This document shows positions 44,827 to 56,700 of a stretch of 64,000 nt of DNA, piece by piece. Under the pieces are notes generated by a model, which was given only the letters and a program-made list of their open reading frames with translations, was not told the DNA's origin and did not search any database. Within the stretch, counting starts at the first letter, position 1. Every line of letters starts with the position of its first letter. Position numbers and translations under genes: made by a program. Source of the stretch: Dendrophyllia cribrosa (taxonomy: Eukaryota; Cnidaria; Anthozoa; Scleractinia; Dendrophylliidae); the NCBI GenBank assembly GCA_024195265.1, contig JAJLRJ010000006.1:6082115-6146114 (forward strand), given 5' to 3'.

Positions 44827-45312
44827 AAATTGTAAAAGATTTTTCGGTTTTCGGTTTTTCCTCTGCATGTTACAGTTTTACTTTCAGTGGACCTTATTTT
44901 ATTTTTTATTATTCCTCTTTATTGTGATTAAAGGGATCACAATTAATTTTATCAGTCTTCGGCTGCGGAGTACTTTCTTTCTCTCATTTCTTTACCCTCA
45001 GCTCCCAAATGTGAGTTATCTTATTTGTATATCATATTTGAAATACGGTTTATAAAAAATAAAACACATTGCGGGATATGATCTTTTGTTAATTTAACGA
45101 AAACAATCAACCAGTGAAAACAATATGAAGAATATTATGGTTCAGTTTTAATTTAGTCCCAGTTTGCTTTTATACGTTTGTTTAGATTATAAAGTTATTA
45201 AAACCAGCATCAGGCATTCATTTCGTTTTACTATACAATCTTTTAAAATAATAAGCATTGAAAATTTCATTTTGTCTTATTAATATTGATTTATTTGAGA
45301 AAGTCTTTTAGA

Positions 45313-45509
45313 ATAGGCCATTTCCGAGTTGCCTTTAGCCTTTCTATCAAAGCGAGGCTAGGTGCGAAACCTTTCATATGAAAATGAGTTTTCATTCACA
45401 TGCAAATAAGTTTTATTTGCATGTGAATGAAAACTCATTTTCATATGAAAGGTTTCGCACCTAGCCTCGCTTTGATAGAGAGGCTAAAGGTACCTCGGAA
45501 ATGGCCTAT
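45313..45509. mobile_element. 197-bp near-perfect palindrome MITE
   Basis: Arms of about 95 bp begin AATAGGCCATTTCCGAG and end in the complement. The centre is GCAAATAAGTTTTATTTGC, so there is almost no loop. It could fold into one long hairpin. It lies 360 bp upstream of receptor 3. Confidence 0.9.
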
Positions 45510-45871
45510 TAAATTCATTTCCATGTCAAAGCAATGAAAGGAAAATCGAATGGCAATTCAAATAAAGATGAATTAAAACTACGAAGCAGGTGAAAGATCT
45601 AAGAAACTAAAGAAAGCGACTTTTCATCCGAGCATCTCCTTCAGTCCTACAGAAGCCTTCAGTAGAGTAATGTGATTTAAGGCTGTTAAGTGGTACAAGT
45701 GTAATTTCACATAACTGGTAGTGTTTCAAAGAGGACATTGCAGAAAATATGGAATGAATTTATTGGCTGGCCGTGCACTTGCTAAAATATTTCATCAGTT
45801 TTGTTTCAACTTCAGTGAAGCAACGCAGCAAAATAAATTTGATTAACATTGTTCGTAAACAAAACAAGGCC

Positions 45872-46759
45872 ATGTCCAATAACACGACTTGCTCTCATTC
45901 AGGTAACGTTTCCGTCCCTTTCTGCTTAAACCATGGCGACATAGACGACGGAGTTGAAACCAGTTTATTGGCATGTTCCATCATCATTGTCACCTTGTCT
46001 CCCTTAGCAGTGGTGGGAAATACAGTGATTTTAGCGGCTATTTGGAAAAAGACGTTTCAGAGAACATCTTTTCATATTCTTCTCAGTGGGTTAGCATTCA
46101 CTGATTTGTGTACCGGACTCATCACGCAACCTCTGATAGCTGCGTCCGTTTTGCTGAGCCTTGTCAACCCTACAGTAGCTACTGCCCAGCCAGTGCTTGT
46201 TTCGACCATATCAACCATTGGAAACGCCTGTAACACGTACTTTCTTGGGATAACGTTGCTTATTATAACACTTATGTCCATTGAACGATGGCTACACATG
46301 TCTCGACGATCTTTGGTGACATCGCGACGCGGATACCTCACTTTTGCCATGCTTATACTCCTTCCAATTCCTGTAGTCACTTTTCGTGCAGTGGATACCA
46401 TATCGGTAAGGGATTTCAGCGTCGTAGGCGTGGTATTTATGTTGACGTGCTTTTTAATCACTGTCATTGCCTATTTCAATGTATTTAGAATCATACGTCA
46501 GCATCAGCAACAAGTTCAAGGAAACCAATCTTCTCAAAACTTTGCTCAACCAGCAATAAACTTGTGGAAGTACAAGAAATCTGTACATTCAATCCTATAT
46601 ATTATAGCACTATTTGTATTCTGTTTCTTGCCTTTGACCGTTTCTCTAGCGGTGTATATTCATGTAGGTGATACTCCTCCAGCACTGGAAAAGTTGAAAA
46701 TTTACAAGTCATGTAAATCCAATTTACAAAATGTAAATTTGGATTTACATGATTTGTAA
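45872..46759 (+). pseudogene. Class A GPCR 3, 5' part, cut by a CACTA-like insertion
   Basis: From ATG 45872 (MSNNTTCSHSGNV) the frame encodes TM1 to TM6 of a receptor of the same family: GNTVILAAIW, LAFTDLCTGLITQPL, SIERWLHMSRRSL, and LYIIALFVFCFLP in TM6. After DTPP (46682) the sequence runs into transposon DNA, which adds about 25 foreign residues (EKLKIYKSCK...) to a stop at 46757-46759. TM7 and the C-tail lie at 58401-58531. Joining 811 nt here with 131 nt there would give 313 residues, matching paralogues of 308 and 317. As it stands the protein lacks TM7 and should not signal. In-frame sequence upstream of 45872 has no ATG and no counterpart in receptor 2. Confidence 0.93.
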
Positions 46760-47030
46760 ATTATAATTTACATGTTAATGCTTTGTAAATTAAAATTTAC
46801 AAGAAATTTACATGTTTCAATGGATCATGTAAATGTACTGTAAATTGCCATTTACAGTGTCATGTTTGCCGAACATGTAAATAACATGTAAATTGTTTTC
46901 GGTACATTTACAGTATACAAAATCCTGTAAATATCATGTAAATGGTTTACCAGACTGAAGGGGGATTCGAGAACCCTGTAAATTTAATTTACATGTTTCA
47001 ATGGATCATGTAAATGTACCGTAAATAGTC
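46700..47030. repeat. Left subterminal repeats of the CACTA-like element
   Basis: A dense cluster of CATGTAAAT, TGTAAATTT and ATTTACAAG words on both strands, including the inverted pair around 46710-46765 (GTAAATCCAATTTAC and TTTGGATTTACATG). In CACTA elements such clusters are transposase binding sites; that role here is inference. Confidence 0.7.
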
Positions 47031-49366
47031 ACTAAATAATGATTTATGTAAGTGAGAAAAGGGCTCAGTATTGAAACTGTGTACAGTGAGAGTATTAGTA
47101 TCGAACTTCTCGATAACTAGAACTAAAGTCAGTTTCCCCTGCTTCACTCTTTTACAATTATTCGTTAACTGTTTTAAGTTTCCTCGAACGGCTCGAGTTA
47201 TGAAGATTCTAAAAACTCACACTAAAATACGGGTGCCGTTGAAACACTGGAATCCACCGGCACCGTGTTATTGAAGGTAAATGAAAATAGGAGGCTGTGA
47301 AATACATGAACTGACTGATAAATTACATTGGGTCCTCCACCATACCATCGGATTTCATCGAAACTTACAACTTTCACCGATGATGACCCTTCTTTACTAT
47401 TTAAAGCTTAAACTACGTACTTATCAAACACCATGTCATTGAAAAAGGGAGACTCTAGACACCAGTGTAACAATCATGTAACCCTTTAAAAGTCGTGTAA
47501 ATGAAAATAGCGAGACTGATAAATCCTCCAAGGTGCGGGATTGCAGAAAATTTGAATATACTAATTTGCATCTCATTGAATAAGAATAGAGCTCATTGTC
47601 TCAATGCCTCGTTCTAAAAAGAATTGAAAAGAATAGAACCAATTTTCCACAATCCCGCACCTCACTCCGCGATAAATCCTTGTAAAAGAAGCGCTTTTCA
47701 AGAGCGTACACTCGGGCATGTTGTTGATTGCCGGCAGCATTCGGGAAATGCAACAACAGACAGAGCCAACGTCAAGATTACTTAGCGTTCGGTATTGGTA
47801 GAATAGCTTGCCGAAATATTATAAAAGTACGAAGAATTTCCTTGAAAATGATGTCGCGCATGTGATGCGTTACGCGTGACACGCGTCAGAACTCTCATGT
47901 AAAACAAGTCCGGTCCCCTTATTGAAATTGTTCCAGCATTGATAAAGTCAAAAATGATATAATCAAATAGTCCAAATTTAAATTTCAAAGAAAGATTCGT
48001 AAAAGTTGCGTAGCCTATTCCAGATGTTCAGTTTCAGTGGATTGAGTAAATGGGTATCCCGTGAGCACCTGAAAATGTTTTACCCTTTATGAGGATCCTG
48101 GGGAAACATAACAATAAATTTTTCAGTTATTCTAGGAGCGAAATAACATAAGCAGAAGCTGGATTCTCCTCAGTGACTCCTTGGAAACGGGGAGGTTATA
48201 AATTCTCCAAAATCTTTCCGGTAATACATGCAACTCGGACGTATGAAAGGGTACAATCTGTGTCCCTTTAAATGACGCATCTACCCTGAATAATGAAGGC
48301 CGCTGACCCGAAGGCGGCGAAGGCAGAATATTTCAACGGTCGAGTTTGACTTCAGGCGAGGCTTCGGGCCTTAAAACGGCTTTATTCAGTGGAAATATCA
48401 ATACAAAACGCCTTAAAAGAATGAAGAAGAACCCACGCATCTTTGCAGGTATGTTTTTACCGCTGGGGAGCGTTTCGATTTGATTTGTACTGTCAACCAT
48501 GCGTGCATTTCTGGCATGAATCTACATGTAAGCAGATGTACATGTAAGTTAAGCTTAACTCAAATGTGACAATGTTTGTTCAAATTCAATTGATTTTCGA
48601 AAGCTACATGTAAATACTCAAATCAGTATAGTTTCACAAAAATGGTGGGATATATTTCACTTTAAACTGCCACAACTTGATAGAAAATGAATCGAAAAAG
48701 ATCAGTTTTGAGAAATGTACATTAGGGTATATTTTATAGAGAGTTACAAGAACACAGGTCAATCAATACATGAACACACGTTAATATTTACATGTACGTT
48801 TATACCTGCAAAGCTTTTCAATACGTGAAGGGGCCTTGTTCTCATGGCAGTTGCCTTTACCTGGAAATGCCTTGAACGTTTCAAACTGTCCAATGATACT
48901 GTACATTTAAATACAGTTTTGTATTAAGCGCACATTCATAACTCTGAGAAATATTAAGTCTTTAAAACAACAGCATTAAAGGGAACGTTTCACGGTTCGG
49001 TGAATGAACACAGATTAAAATGCTTTATTTGCTTTCTCTTACCAATTTTATTGGTTAAAAAACCACTCACGTTTACTTCAATAATGACTTACGATGACCA
49101 AAATTCACAGAAAATTTCAATGGATTACACCGACAAAGTCAACACTGAATAAAACCTTTGACCGGAAGGATTTATTCTAGGTTCTGGTGGCTTTCATGGG
49201 TACAGTATGTATGTGTGATCATTCATTCAATCAGCTGACTGACTGTGGCATTTTCATGGGCAAATTTCCCACCAGAGTTATCGATTCACTTCTGATTGGT
49301 GTAAACAATGAAGTTAAATGGGTTACATCATAGCTTGCACATGCGCCCAACCATGAAACCCTCCCT
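47031..49366. other. CACTA-like element interior with a 143-bp MITE at 47528-47670
   Basis: The MITE has ends near AAGGTGCGGGATTG and CAATCCCGCACCTCA and is flanked by GATAAATCCT on both sides (47518-47527 and 47671-47680), a 9-10-bp target duplication. The remainder is AT-rich with scattered TACATGTA words and no recognised gene. Confidence 0.65.
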
Positions 49367-49559
49367 TTAAGCAGGGTTCGACATCTGGTCAGCTGAGTCA
49401 CTAGCCACCGGGCTAGTGATCTTTGAAATCTACTAGCCCGAAACACAACTTTGTAGCCCAGCTCATTTTCCTTCTCAGGCTCTATTACGTCACTTAATTT
49501 ATTATCCACTTTGCCCTTACAATATGAAAAGAAAGACCCTGAATTGCAACAGTTACTGC

Positions 49560-50160
49560 GTTTGTTTTGTATTACTCAGTTAACATTGTCATTAAAACAT
49601 CAATGTCAGCAACTTGTATGCGTCCTCTTCTTGGTCTCTCTTGAAACTTATCATCATTCTCCAACTCATCGTCAGTATAATAGTCAGATAGATCCCCATC
49701 ATCAGCTGCAGCATCAATTTCATCATCTTTGACGTCATCAGATGGACCAGGAACAGCTGCCTGTACTAACTTTGCTTCATCAGGTGTATCTTGATCATCA
49801 GGAATTACTTCAGGTCCATCCTCTTCCTCTCTCCTAGACCTAGACCTCTTGTCATTAAAGTATGGCATTATCTTCTTTTGCAACCAAACATCAATTGCAG
49901 GTTGGGGTTCAAAGTCCTTCACCTCTGGACAGTCAAGTTTGATGATCATCAGTGTGAGATCTGAAACACTGTCATCTGTAATTCTGCTTCTCCAGACAGT
50001 TTTGATGATTTTCATCAGGGAGAACCCTCTCTCTGCTTCTGCTGAACTTGCAGGTAGTGACAGCAGTAGATCCATCAAAGCAAGAACAGATGGGCATTTA
50101 TCTCTACGATCATCATTGACCTGCGAACTGGAATGATCGTATTTCCTGTATTTTTGTTGT
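49560..50160 (-). pseudogene. hAT transposase, C-terminal dimerisation region
   Basis: The frame reads DKCPSVLALMDLLLSLPASS, then AEAERGFSLMKIIKTVWRSR and LTLMIIKLDCPEVKDFEP. The P-x-S-S-AEAERGFS block is the conserved hAT C-terminal dimerisation motif, most like the ZNF862-type lineage. After it comes a long acidic tail (DDEIDAAADDGDLSDYYTDD) ending near 49572. The catalytic core is missing, so this cannot act alone; it could at most bind a full-length partner. Confidence 0.87.
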
Positions 50161-50189
50161 TGATGACGTGATACTCTAGCCAGGCAAAA

Positions 50190-50319
50190 CTAATTTCCAT
50201 GAAGGATTAAACCCTCTTTTGCGTTTTTCATTTTCGTACCTTTTACTTTTTTCCGCTTCGCTTTCCGCCTTCGCCTTTTTGCTTGGCGGTGGTTTGTAGT
50301 TAGAGAGAAAACGCTCCAT
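50190..50319 (-). pseudogene. hAT transposase, N-terminal fragment
   Basis: From ATG 50319 the frame reads MERFLSNYKPPPSKKAKAES, then a Lys/Glu-rich stretch and GFNPSWKLVLPG-stop. The basic head and FNPSW block resemble the region before the zinc finger of ZNF862-like hAT proteins. The frame ends abruptly where the internal deletion begins. Confidence 0.65.
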
Positions 50320-50674
50320 CTTCTCTACAATCGCTACAAGTGCGAGGCATTTCAACACGCGTAAGGAGAGGACTGAGGAGTACATTTACCAAGAAGCGTA
50401 GGGTCTGGGTCCCAGTTGTATTTACCATCGACACGCAAGAGCCAAGAAGAACGCCATAGAATGGTCGTTTTATACTTTCTTTATCATTATTATCCTTATA
50501 ACTTTACGTTTTTGTCCTCGTAAATAACTATGGACTTGAAAGAATCAAATTAAATCTTAATTCTTTGAATTTTCTACTAGCCCACGGGCTAGTAAACGGG
50601 AAATTTTACTAGCCCGAGCTAATTTTCACTAGCATCGGGCTACCGGGCTAGCGGAGATGTCGAACCCTGTTAAG

Positions 50675-53600
50675 TATAAATTAAGCTTAAATATGCAGAT
50701 TGTATTGTGACTGGTCAGTATCAATAGAGGTAATAATTCAGCGAAAAGTTGTGTAATGCAGCTTTGTATTTTTACAAATCAGATGAGAAAAAATAAAAAC
50801 TGACAAGAAAAAATGCCCAGCCCCATTACACAACTTTCCACTGATTAAATTGTTTGTTGTACATGTATATGTTGTTTTTTATATAGTTCACCTATCATTA
50901 CTACAACAATCATCTTTCCCACATTTAATTTTTTGAAATTTCTTTTAATGCTTTCCCTTTTTCTTTATGGGCAGCCTGTACTCTCTCTATATTTAACAGT
51001 AGTTTTTATATAACGTAAATCAATGTGGAGTACACTGTACAAATAAAGTTTTGTTGTTGTTAGCCTATGGTCAGACAAGTGTAATAACACGGCATATTTG
51101 ACTTGTTCTGTTGCTTATTTGTGCTGTCAAATGCTATGTTGTGTAATATATAAAAGTCATTATAGCTATTTTAGATTTTGGACTCCAGACAGTATAAAAT
51201 GCTGACTACATTAATATACAGTTGTAAGACCAAAACTATTTCTTAGTGCCTACAGTGGTGTGCAGCTGTGTGCTGGCTATCTCTGAGTACCTATCTCTGA
51301 TAGGTACTCCATACAATTCATTTTCATAACATTACAGATTAAAATTGTGAAGATGTTCACAGTTATCCTGTGTGATTGTGGAAAATAGAATGCTGTTAGA
51401 AAGAAGAAACTATGAGACATCTGAGTAGACTCGAAGGCTTAGAAGGACAGTTTTGCAGCAGATTGCTTGATAGATTAAGTCATAAATTAGGATGAAGTGA
51501 CAGTTTTGGTCTTACATGTAGTCTGCATTTTATACCCAGTCAGCAGACTACACTTGATACTAATATGCACTTATGCCAGTCTGCAATCTTCCGTCTGAAT
51601 TTTATAACATCCAAGATTGTAACTTGGTTGATCACTTAAAGACAGTAACCTTACATAAAAAACCCTGTTGGTCTTGATGAGTGGGATTGACACTTTGTAC
51701 ATTGTACTATGGAGCCGGTATTAAAGTTAAAAAATATTGGTCACCTCTTTCTGCACATTCTAAAATAATGTTCATACACTGTAATTGTGAATGGATTGCA
51801 TCATTCTTTTTAAGCTCCCAATGCGAAATCAAATATTCTAATCAGTTAAAAGCAACACATGCTGAGTAATAAATAACCAGATGTACATGTAACTGTGGAG
51901 AGAGATGAGGGTGTTTTACTAACACATGTACAGTGGTGTAGGTTTACATAACAGTGTAACTTGAAAATTTAAGTATCAGTATAAAGTGCAAGCTAGGCAA
52001 TTTTGGGTTCACAGAAATTCTCTTTACAGTATTATTATTTGTATTGTTGTTCGTAGTATTTTAGAGTGTGAATATGCACCAAGACAAAAGCAAAATAATA
52101 TTTATATAAGAGCTGTACATTGTTCTGTCTTGAAACTAAAAGGTACATGTACACTATAAGGAGGATATTATACCATCATTCCAGCATGCTTTGGGTAAAT
52201 GAATGACTTCTGATTAGAGTTTTATGTTGGTCACAGCAAAATCTACAGTAAGATGAAATAAAACTGAATGATTAATGCTCATACCATAGAAAATTCAGAA
52301 TTGTGAGAAAAGCGAAGGTCGATTTTGAACTAAAAACAACATAACCGTAAACAAACGCAGCAGGTCAGTTGCATGCCGAGTTGCTGAGCTGAGTAGCTGT
52401 TGTTTTATATTTTTATTAGCGGGAATTATTTCACCAGCTCTGTTCACCGGTGTTAGATTCAATAAGTCAAACTGAAGGCAAGCAAATATAATATACAGAT
52501 ATTTTTTTCTAATTTAAGCCAGCATTGTTTTGAAATGGCAAGAAGGTTTATTGATTCCATGAATCTGTGAAGAGATTTCAAGTGTCTAACATGCGATGCG
52601 GATCGAGGATTTTGGCCCCTCTGGGAATTTAAGCAACCTTAAATCAAACTGTAAACATAACCTGAAATGGAAAAATATTAATATTCTGTAAAGGTGAATT
52701 TCTGCTATGACCAACTGACCTCCAACCTCCACAGTGTCTGTGTAAAATGAGCTCCTTGCAGGTCGCCGTCATTTGATAATATAGTTTGCTTACAATGCAT
52801 GCTGGGAAGATGGTAAAATCCTCCTTTTTTAAACTGCAAAATTTTCAAGTCAGTTTTTATTCTTAAGACAATGTTCATGTATATTATTCACATTGACCAT
52901 ACCCATCTATTCACTGGTACATGTAATATTAAATAGTGGCTCTGAGGATAATATATTTAATGTAGCAGTGATGTGGGAGTATATGCTTCATATTTTCTCA
53001 ATTTGAAATACATAACATATTTAATTTTGTGATTTCTTTTCTCTAGTTAGAAATGGTATCATTCAAAGAGATTCAAGGAGAGCTTTTTATGGTAAGAGAA
53101 TAATTGATGTTATATGTATATGTCCATACACATTAAGGCTGTTTTCTAACAGGAGCCTGGTAGTAATTTGTACGTGTACGTGTACATGTACAATGTGTTA
53201 ATATTTTGCTGCAGTACCAAACATTATTCAAATGGGATCCTTAGGTCTGATCTAAAATTGGTGTTTTAGTTGACTACTGTATGGAATAACATAATTTGGT
53301 GTTGTTTTCTTTTGATGTAGACATAATTAATTTACCCTGCCAAGCATTCATGGTGAAATCTGATAAACTGCATCTAAATTTATGGTGCATTGTGTATTTT
53401 CTTTAGTTAAATGTCCCTGATCTTTGTTTTAAACTTGGTCTTGTTAACCCAGAAAAATTTGAACCAGGTGTTTATTGAGAGACCATCATTTTATTCATTG
53501 TCCCCTGGTGACTGATTTTTTTATCAGTTCCTCATTCTCAGAAACTCGTGGCTGTGTTTTATTGATATTCTCCGGAGAAATTGGATTGTGGTCACTGCAT

Positions 53601-54000
53601 TAATAAGGAACCTTTGATTTAAAGTCCATTACTTGTCACTGGATTTTCCATACTCATGTTTATTGTAAACTTAAAATCCTGGTTACATGTACATGTATAA
53701 GCCCATCCGGTTATAGGCCCACAAAATTCTCCCAGTTATAACCCCTTCTGGATGTAAGCTTCCACATCTCCACAACAATTCTTTACATGCATGTAAAGAA
53801 CATAAACTGACTGAAATAATTGAACAGTACTGTATCACAATATTTTGTGCTTACCATCCTACAGTTGTGTATAAACTCTTAAAAATTTGTATAAGCCCAG
53901 GGCCAACATGTATAACTGGGAGTTTATGGTATTCATATTGCCTTTAAATTGTTATTAAAAACAAGCTTTACATGTAGTTTCCACTAGGTTTTTCATAATG
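50675..54000. other. CACTA-like element interior, no recognised gene
   Basis: AT-rich DNA with many TACATGTA words. A short segment at about 53047-53092 sits between a TTTTCTCTAG acceptor and an ATG|GTAAGAG donor and could be a small exon (EMVSFKEIQGELFM), but nothing around it supports a gene. Confidence 0.45.
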
Positions 54001-54004
54001 TAAA

Positions 54005-55157
54005 ATCTTATGCACAGGCAGGTGATAGCATGTTATCAGATCTTTGAGTGATCACATTTATACTGATTGCAGCTGATTGCAGCTTCAGTTCAGCAAATGG
54101 CAGCATTTTGTCAGATCTTTAATGCCATTTTGGCATAATTCTATTCATAGGCTGCTGTTAAATTAACCTGTCCGATAAATTTTAAATTCTGCACTAACAT
54201 AGGATAATACGAACAACAATATTCATAGAGATAATTGGATTATGGCCTGAGTGTGACGCCATAAACGAAGGAAAAAAAAAAACAAAGGTAGTATCAAAAA
54301 AGGAGTTGAATTCTTTTCTTGAAGCAAGGGCCCAACCGATGAACAGGGTTAATCTCCTTGAGGGTAGCGGAGTTGGTGGTAGAATATTTTGAAGAAACTG
54401 GAAAAACACTGGAATGACCACTTGTTGGGGTTTTTCTGCCAGGACGGGGACGCCGGCATTTATCCTTTGTAATCTTCCTCTCTGCCCTCCTTTCAGCTTG
54501 GTACATTCTTTTCTCATTGTCCGAGTTTGAAGCAAGCTCATCTGACAAATCACGAGACAAATCATCTGACAAATCACAGGAATTTAGTTTTATCGACTGA
54601 GTCGACTAAGTCGATAAGGTAAACTGACCACCGTAAAAAGATTCAAATAGCTGACGTTTCGAGCGCTATCCCTTCGTCGGAGCGAATCCGACGAAGGGCT
54701 AGCGCTCGAAACGTCAGCTATTTGAATCTTTTTACGGTGGTCAATTTACCTTATCGACTGAGTCGATGAAACTAAATTCTCGTGTTTCATCGTCCCACCG
54801 ACGCAGCACCACAGTTTCTCTAGAAACTAACCCCATTCATCTGACAAATATTCGTTAAGGCGTGGTCCATTTATTACTGATTTCCTGTCATCTTACATGT
54901 ATAGTTCTTGCGGCGAGCCTTTTTAAAAGCCTGTTGGATGGTCGAACTATTTTCCTCAGAGAAACGCTTTGAAAATTTGCTAAGCCGAGATTCAATAACT
55001 TGGGTAAGTTTATCAGTTAAAGAACTAATCGAAACGGAAACAGAAGACTGAATACAATGTAGCTGCGCTTATAGAAGGATCTGCTTATAGAAGGGCCAGC
55101 ACATGCTCATGTTTCCTCAGTGTTGTTAATGTAAAAAAAGTGGTGCGGTGAAGCAGC
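54005..55157 (-). pseudogene. Ngaro/DIRS-type Gag fragment, inverted arm 1
   Basis: Minus-strand homologue of 55503-56970. It encodes SLTDKLTQVIESRLSKFSKR, EENSSTIQQAFKKARRKNY and, beyond a Penelope insertion, SDELASNSDNEKRMYQAERR, KCRRPRPGRKT and KEINPVHRLGPCFKKR. The DELASNSDDEKR-type block followed by a basic region resembles Gag of coral Ngaro/DIRS retroelements. The counterpart of the start codon in the other arm reads ATT here. The arm is split by the insertion 54575-54836. It is a dead fragment. Confidence 0.7.
54575..54836. mobile_element. Penelope-like terminal palindrome
   Basis: The Penelope end sequence (TAGCTGACGTTTCGAGCG, as at 14088-14280) is present twice, head to head: about 54582-54685 and its complement to about 54783, meeting at CGTCGGAGCGAATCCGACG. 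A further piece with GCAGCACCACAGTTTCTC follows. TCATCTGACAAAT occurs on both sides (54562-54574 and 54837-54849, plus 54538-54550), a 13-bp target duplication compared with the single copy in the other arm near 55906. No polymerase or endonuclease is present. Confidence 0.85.
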
Positions 55158-55526
55158 GTTCACAGACGGAAGGAAGAACGCTAACTTACGACACCCTTAT
55201 ATACCGATATGCAAAACCGTATTACGTAACTTGACAACACTCGTTGTATAACACAATGAAATTCAGAGCAGAACGTGCAGCAAGCAAATATCTGCTAAAC
55301 TATGTAACGCCAATATTTTTGTATTAACTTTGCCCTTGCAACAGACAAAAACCTTGAACCTGCTCTTGTCTCGACAGAATGGATAGAACAAGAGACTTTC
55401 AAACACCTACTGTAAATGGAAATAATTCTAATTCTTGTCGGTGTTACTTGTATGTAATGTTCAAGTGTAAATGGTGTGTATAAAATACGTTCGTCACATA
55501 ATCTTCACCGCACCACTTTTTTTAAC

Positions 55527-56700
55527 ATGAACGACACTGAGGAAACACAAGCATGTGCTGGCCCAAGCGTCAAAGCTGTGGATCCATCTATAAGCGTGGC
55601 TATTCAGTCTTCTGTTTCCGTTTCGATTAATTCTTTAACTGATAAACTTACCCAAGTCAGTTATTGAATCTTGGCTTAGCGAATTTTCAAAGCGTTTCTC
55701 TGAGGAAAATAGTTCGACTGTCCAACAGGCTTTTAAAAAGGCTTGCCGGGAGAACTATACATGTAAGAGGAAAGGAAATCAGCAACAAATGGACCACGCC
55801 TTACATGAACTGATACGAAAAAGTTAAAGTGGCTCTTCAATCAGGTACTGAGTTAGTTTCGAAACATGTCAAAGCGAGTACGGCTGGTTGACCATTAACG
55901 AATATTTGTCAGATGAGCTTGCTTCAAACTCGGACGATGACAAAAGAATGTACCAAGCCGAAGGGAAGGCAGAGAGGAACCCTGGTGAAAATCCTCACAG
56001 GATCTTCAGGGATCTTTGAAGATCTTCAAAGACCAGTCAAAGATCCTTAAAGATAAAGATCTTGAAAGGATCCTTACAGGATCTTTGAAAGATCCTCAAA
56101 GATTCTTCATCTGCAATTTATTGTAGAATTTTTTTACAAAGATCCTTAAGGAATTGATGAAGATCTTAAAAGGATCCTAGCAAAATATCCTATCCTTTAA
56201 GATCCTCAAGAATTTAAAAGGATCTTTCAAGAATCTTAATAAGATCCTTTAAAGGATCTTGCAAAGAACTTTAAAGATTTTTAAAGATCCTTGAAGATCT
56301 TTGCCAAGAATTTAAAGGATCCTTGAAGATCTTGGCAAGATTATTGAGGATCTTACAGGAATTTAAAAGATCCTCAAAGATCTTTAGTAAGATCCTCAGT
56401 AAGATCCTCGCAGATCCTCATGCAGATTTTTAAGGTTCTTTAAAGATCCTTCAGATTCTCACCAGGGAAGGTTACAAAGGATAAACGCCGGCGTCCCCGT
56501 CCCTCCAGAAAAACCCTGACAAGTGGTCATTCCAGTGGTTTTCCAGTTTCTTCAAAATATTCTACCACCAACTCCGCTACCCTCAAGGAGATTAACCCTG
56601 TTCATCGGTTGGGCCCTTGCTTCAAGAAAAGAATTCAACTCCTTTTTCAATACTATTGTAGCTTTGTTTTTTTTTTCTTCATATGGCGTTACACTCAGGC
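55527..56700 (+). pseudogene. Ngaro/DIRS-type Gag fragment, inverted arm 2
   Basis: From ATG 55527 (MNDTEETQACAGPSVKAVDP) the frame is broken after LTQV by a 4-bp insertion relative to arm 1, again near ELIRK, and by a 488-bp insertion at 55980-56467. The blocks SEFSKRFSEENSSTVQQAF, YLSDELASNSDDDKRMYQAE, RRRPRPSRKT and EINPVHRLGPCFKKR are shared with arm 1. The Gag would package RNA of a tyrosine-recombinase retroelement; no Pol is attached. Confidence 0.7.
55980..56467. mobile_element. 488-bp GATC-rich element with CCCTGGTGA ends
   Basis: The ends CCCTGGTGAAAATCC and GGATTCTCACCAGGG are inverted. The body is a string of drifting AAGATCCTTAAAGATCTT-like units with dozens of GATC sites, largely self-complementary. 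Arm 1 near 54466-54470 shows the empty site (GAGGAAGATTAC), implying a 2-bp AA duplication on insertion. Non-coding. Confidence 0.8.

Larger units (their letters stand above)
49372..50669 (-). mobile_element. 1.3-kb hAT-like deletion derivative
   Basis: The ends CAGGGTTCGACATCTGG and GGAGATGTCGAACCCTG are inverted, and TTAAG is repeated directly outside both (49367-49371 and 50670-50674). Inside both ends are GGGCTAGT/ACTAGCCC subterminal repeats. It encodes the two ends of a hAT-type transposase on the minus strand with the middle removed. A 5-bp duplication is shorter than the classic 8 bp of hAT elements but is known in a hAT subgroup. Confidence 0.87.

Noticed and set aside
45773..45871. 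N-terminal extension of receptor 3
   Set aside because: It starts at GTG and has no in-frame ATG; the paralogues start at the MSNNT position.
49511..50136. Plus-strand frames over the hAT derivative
   Set aside because: They are antisense shadows of the transposase C-terminus, which has the recognisable AEAERGFS motif.
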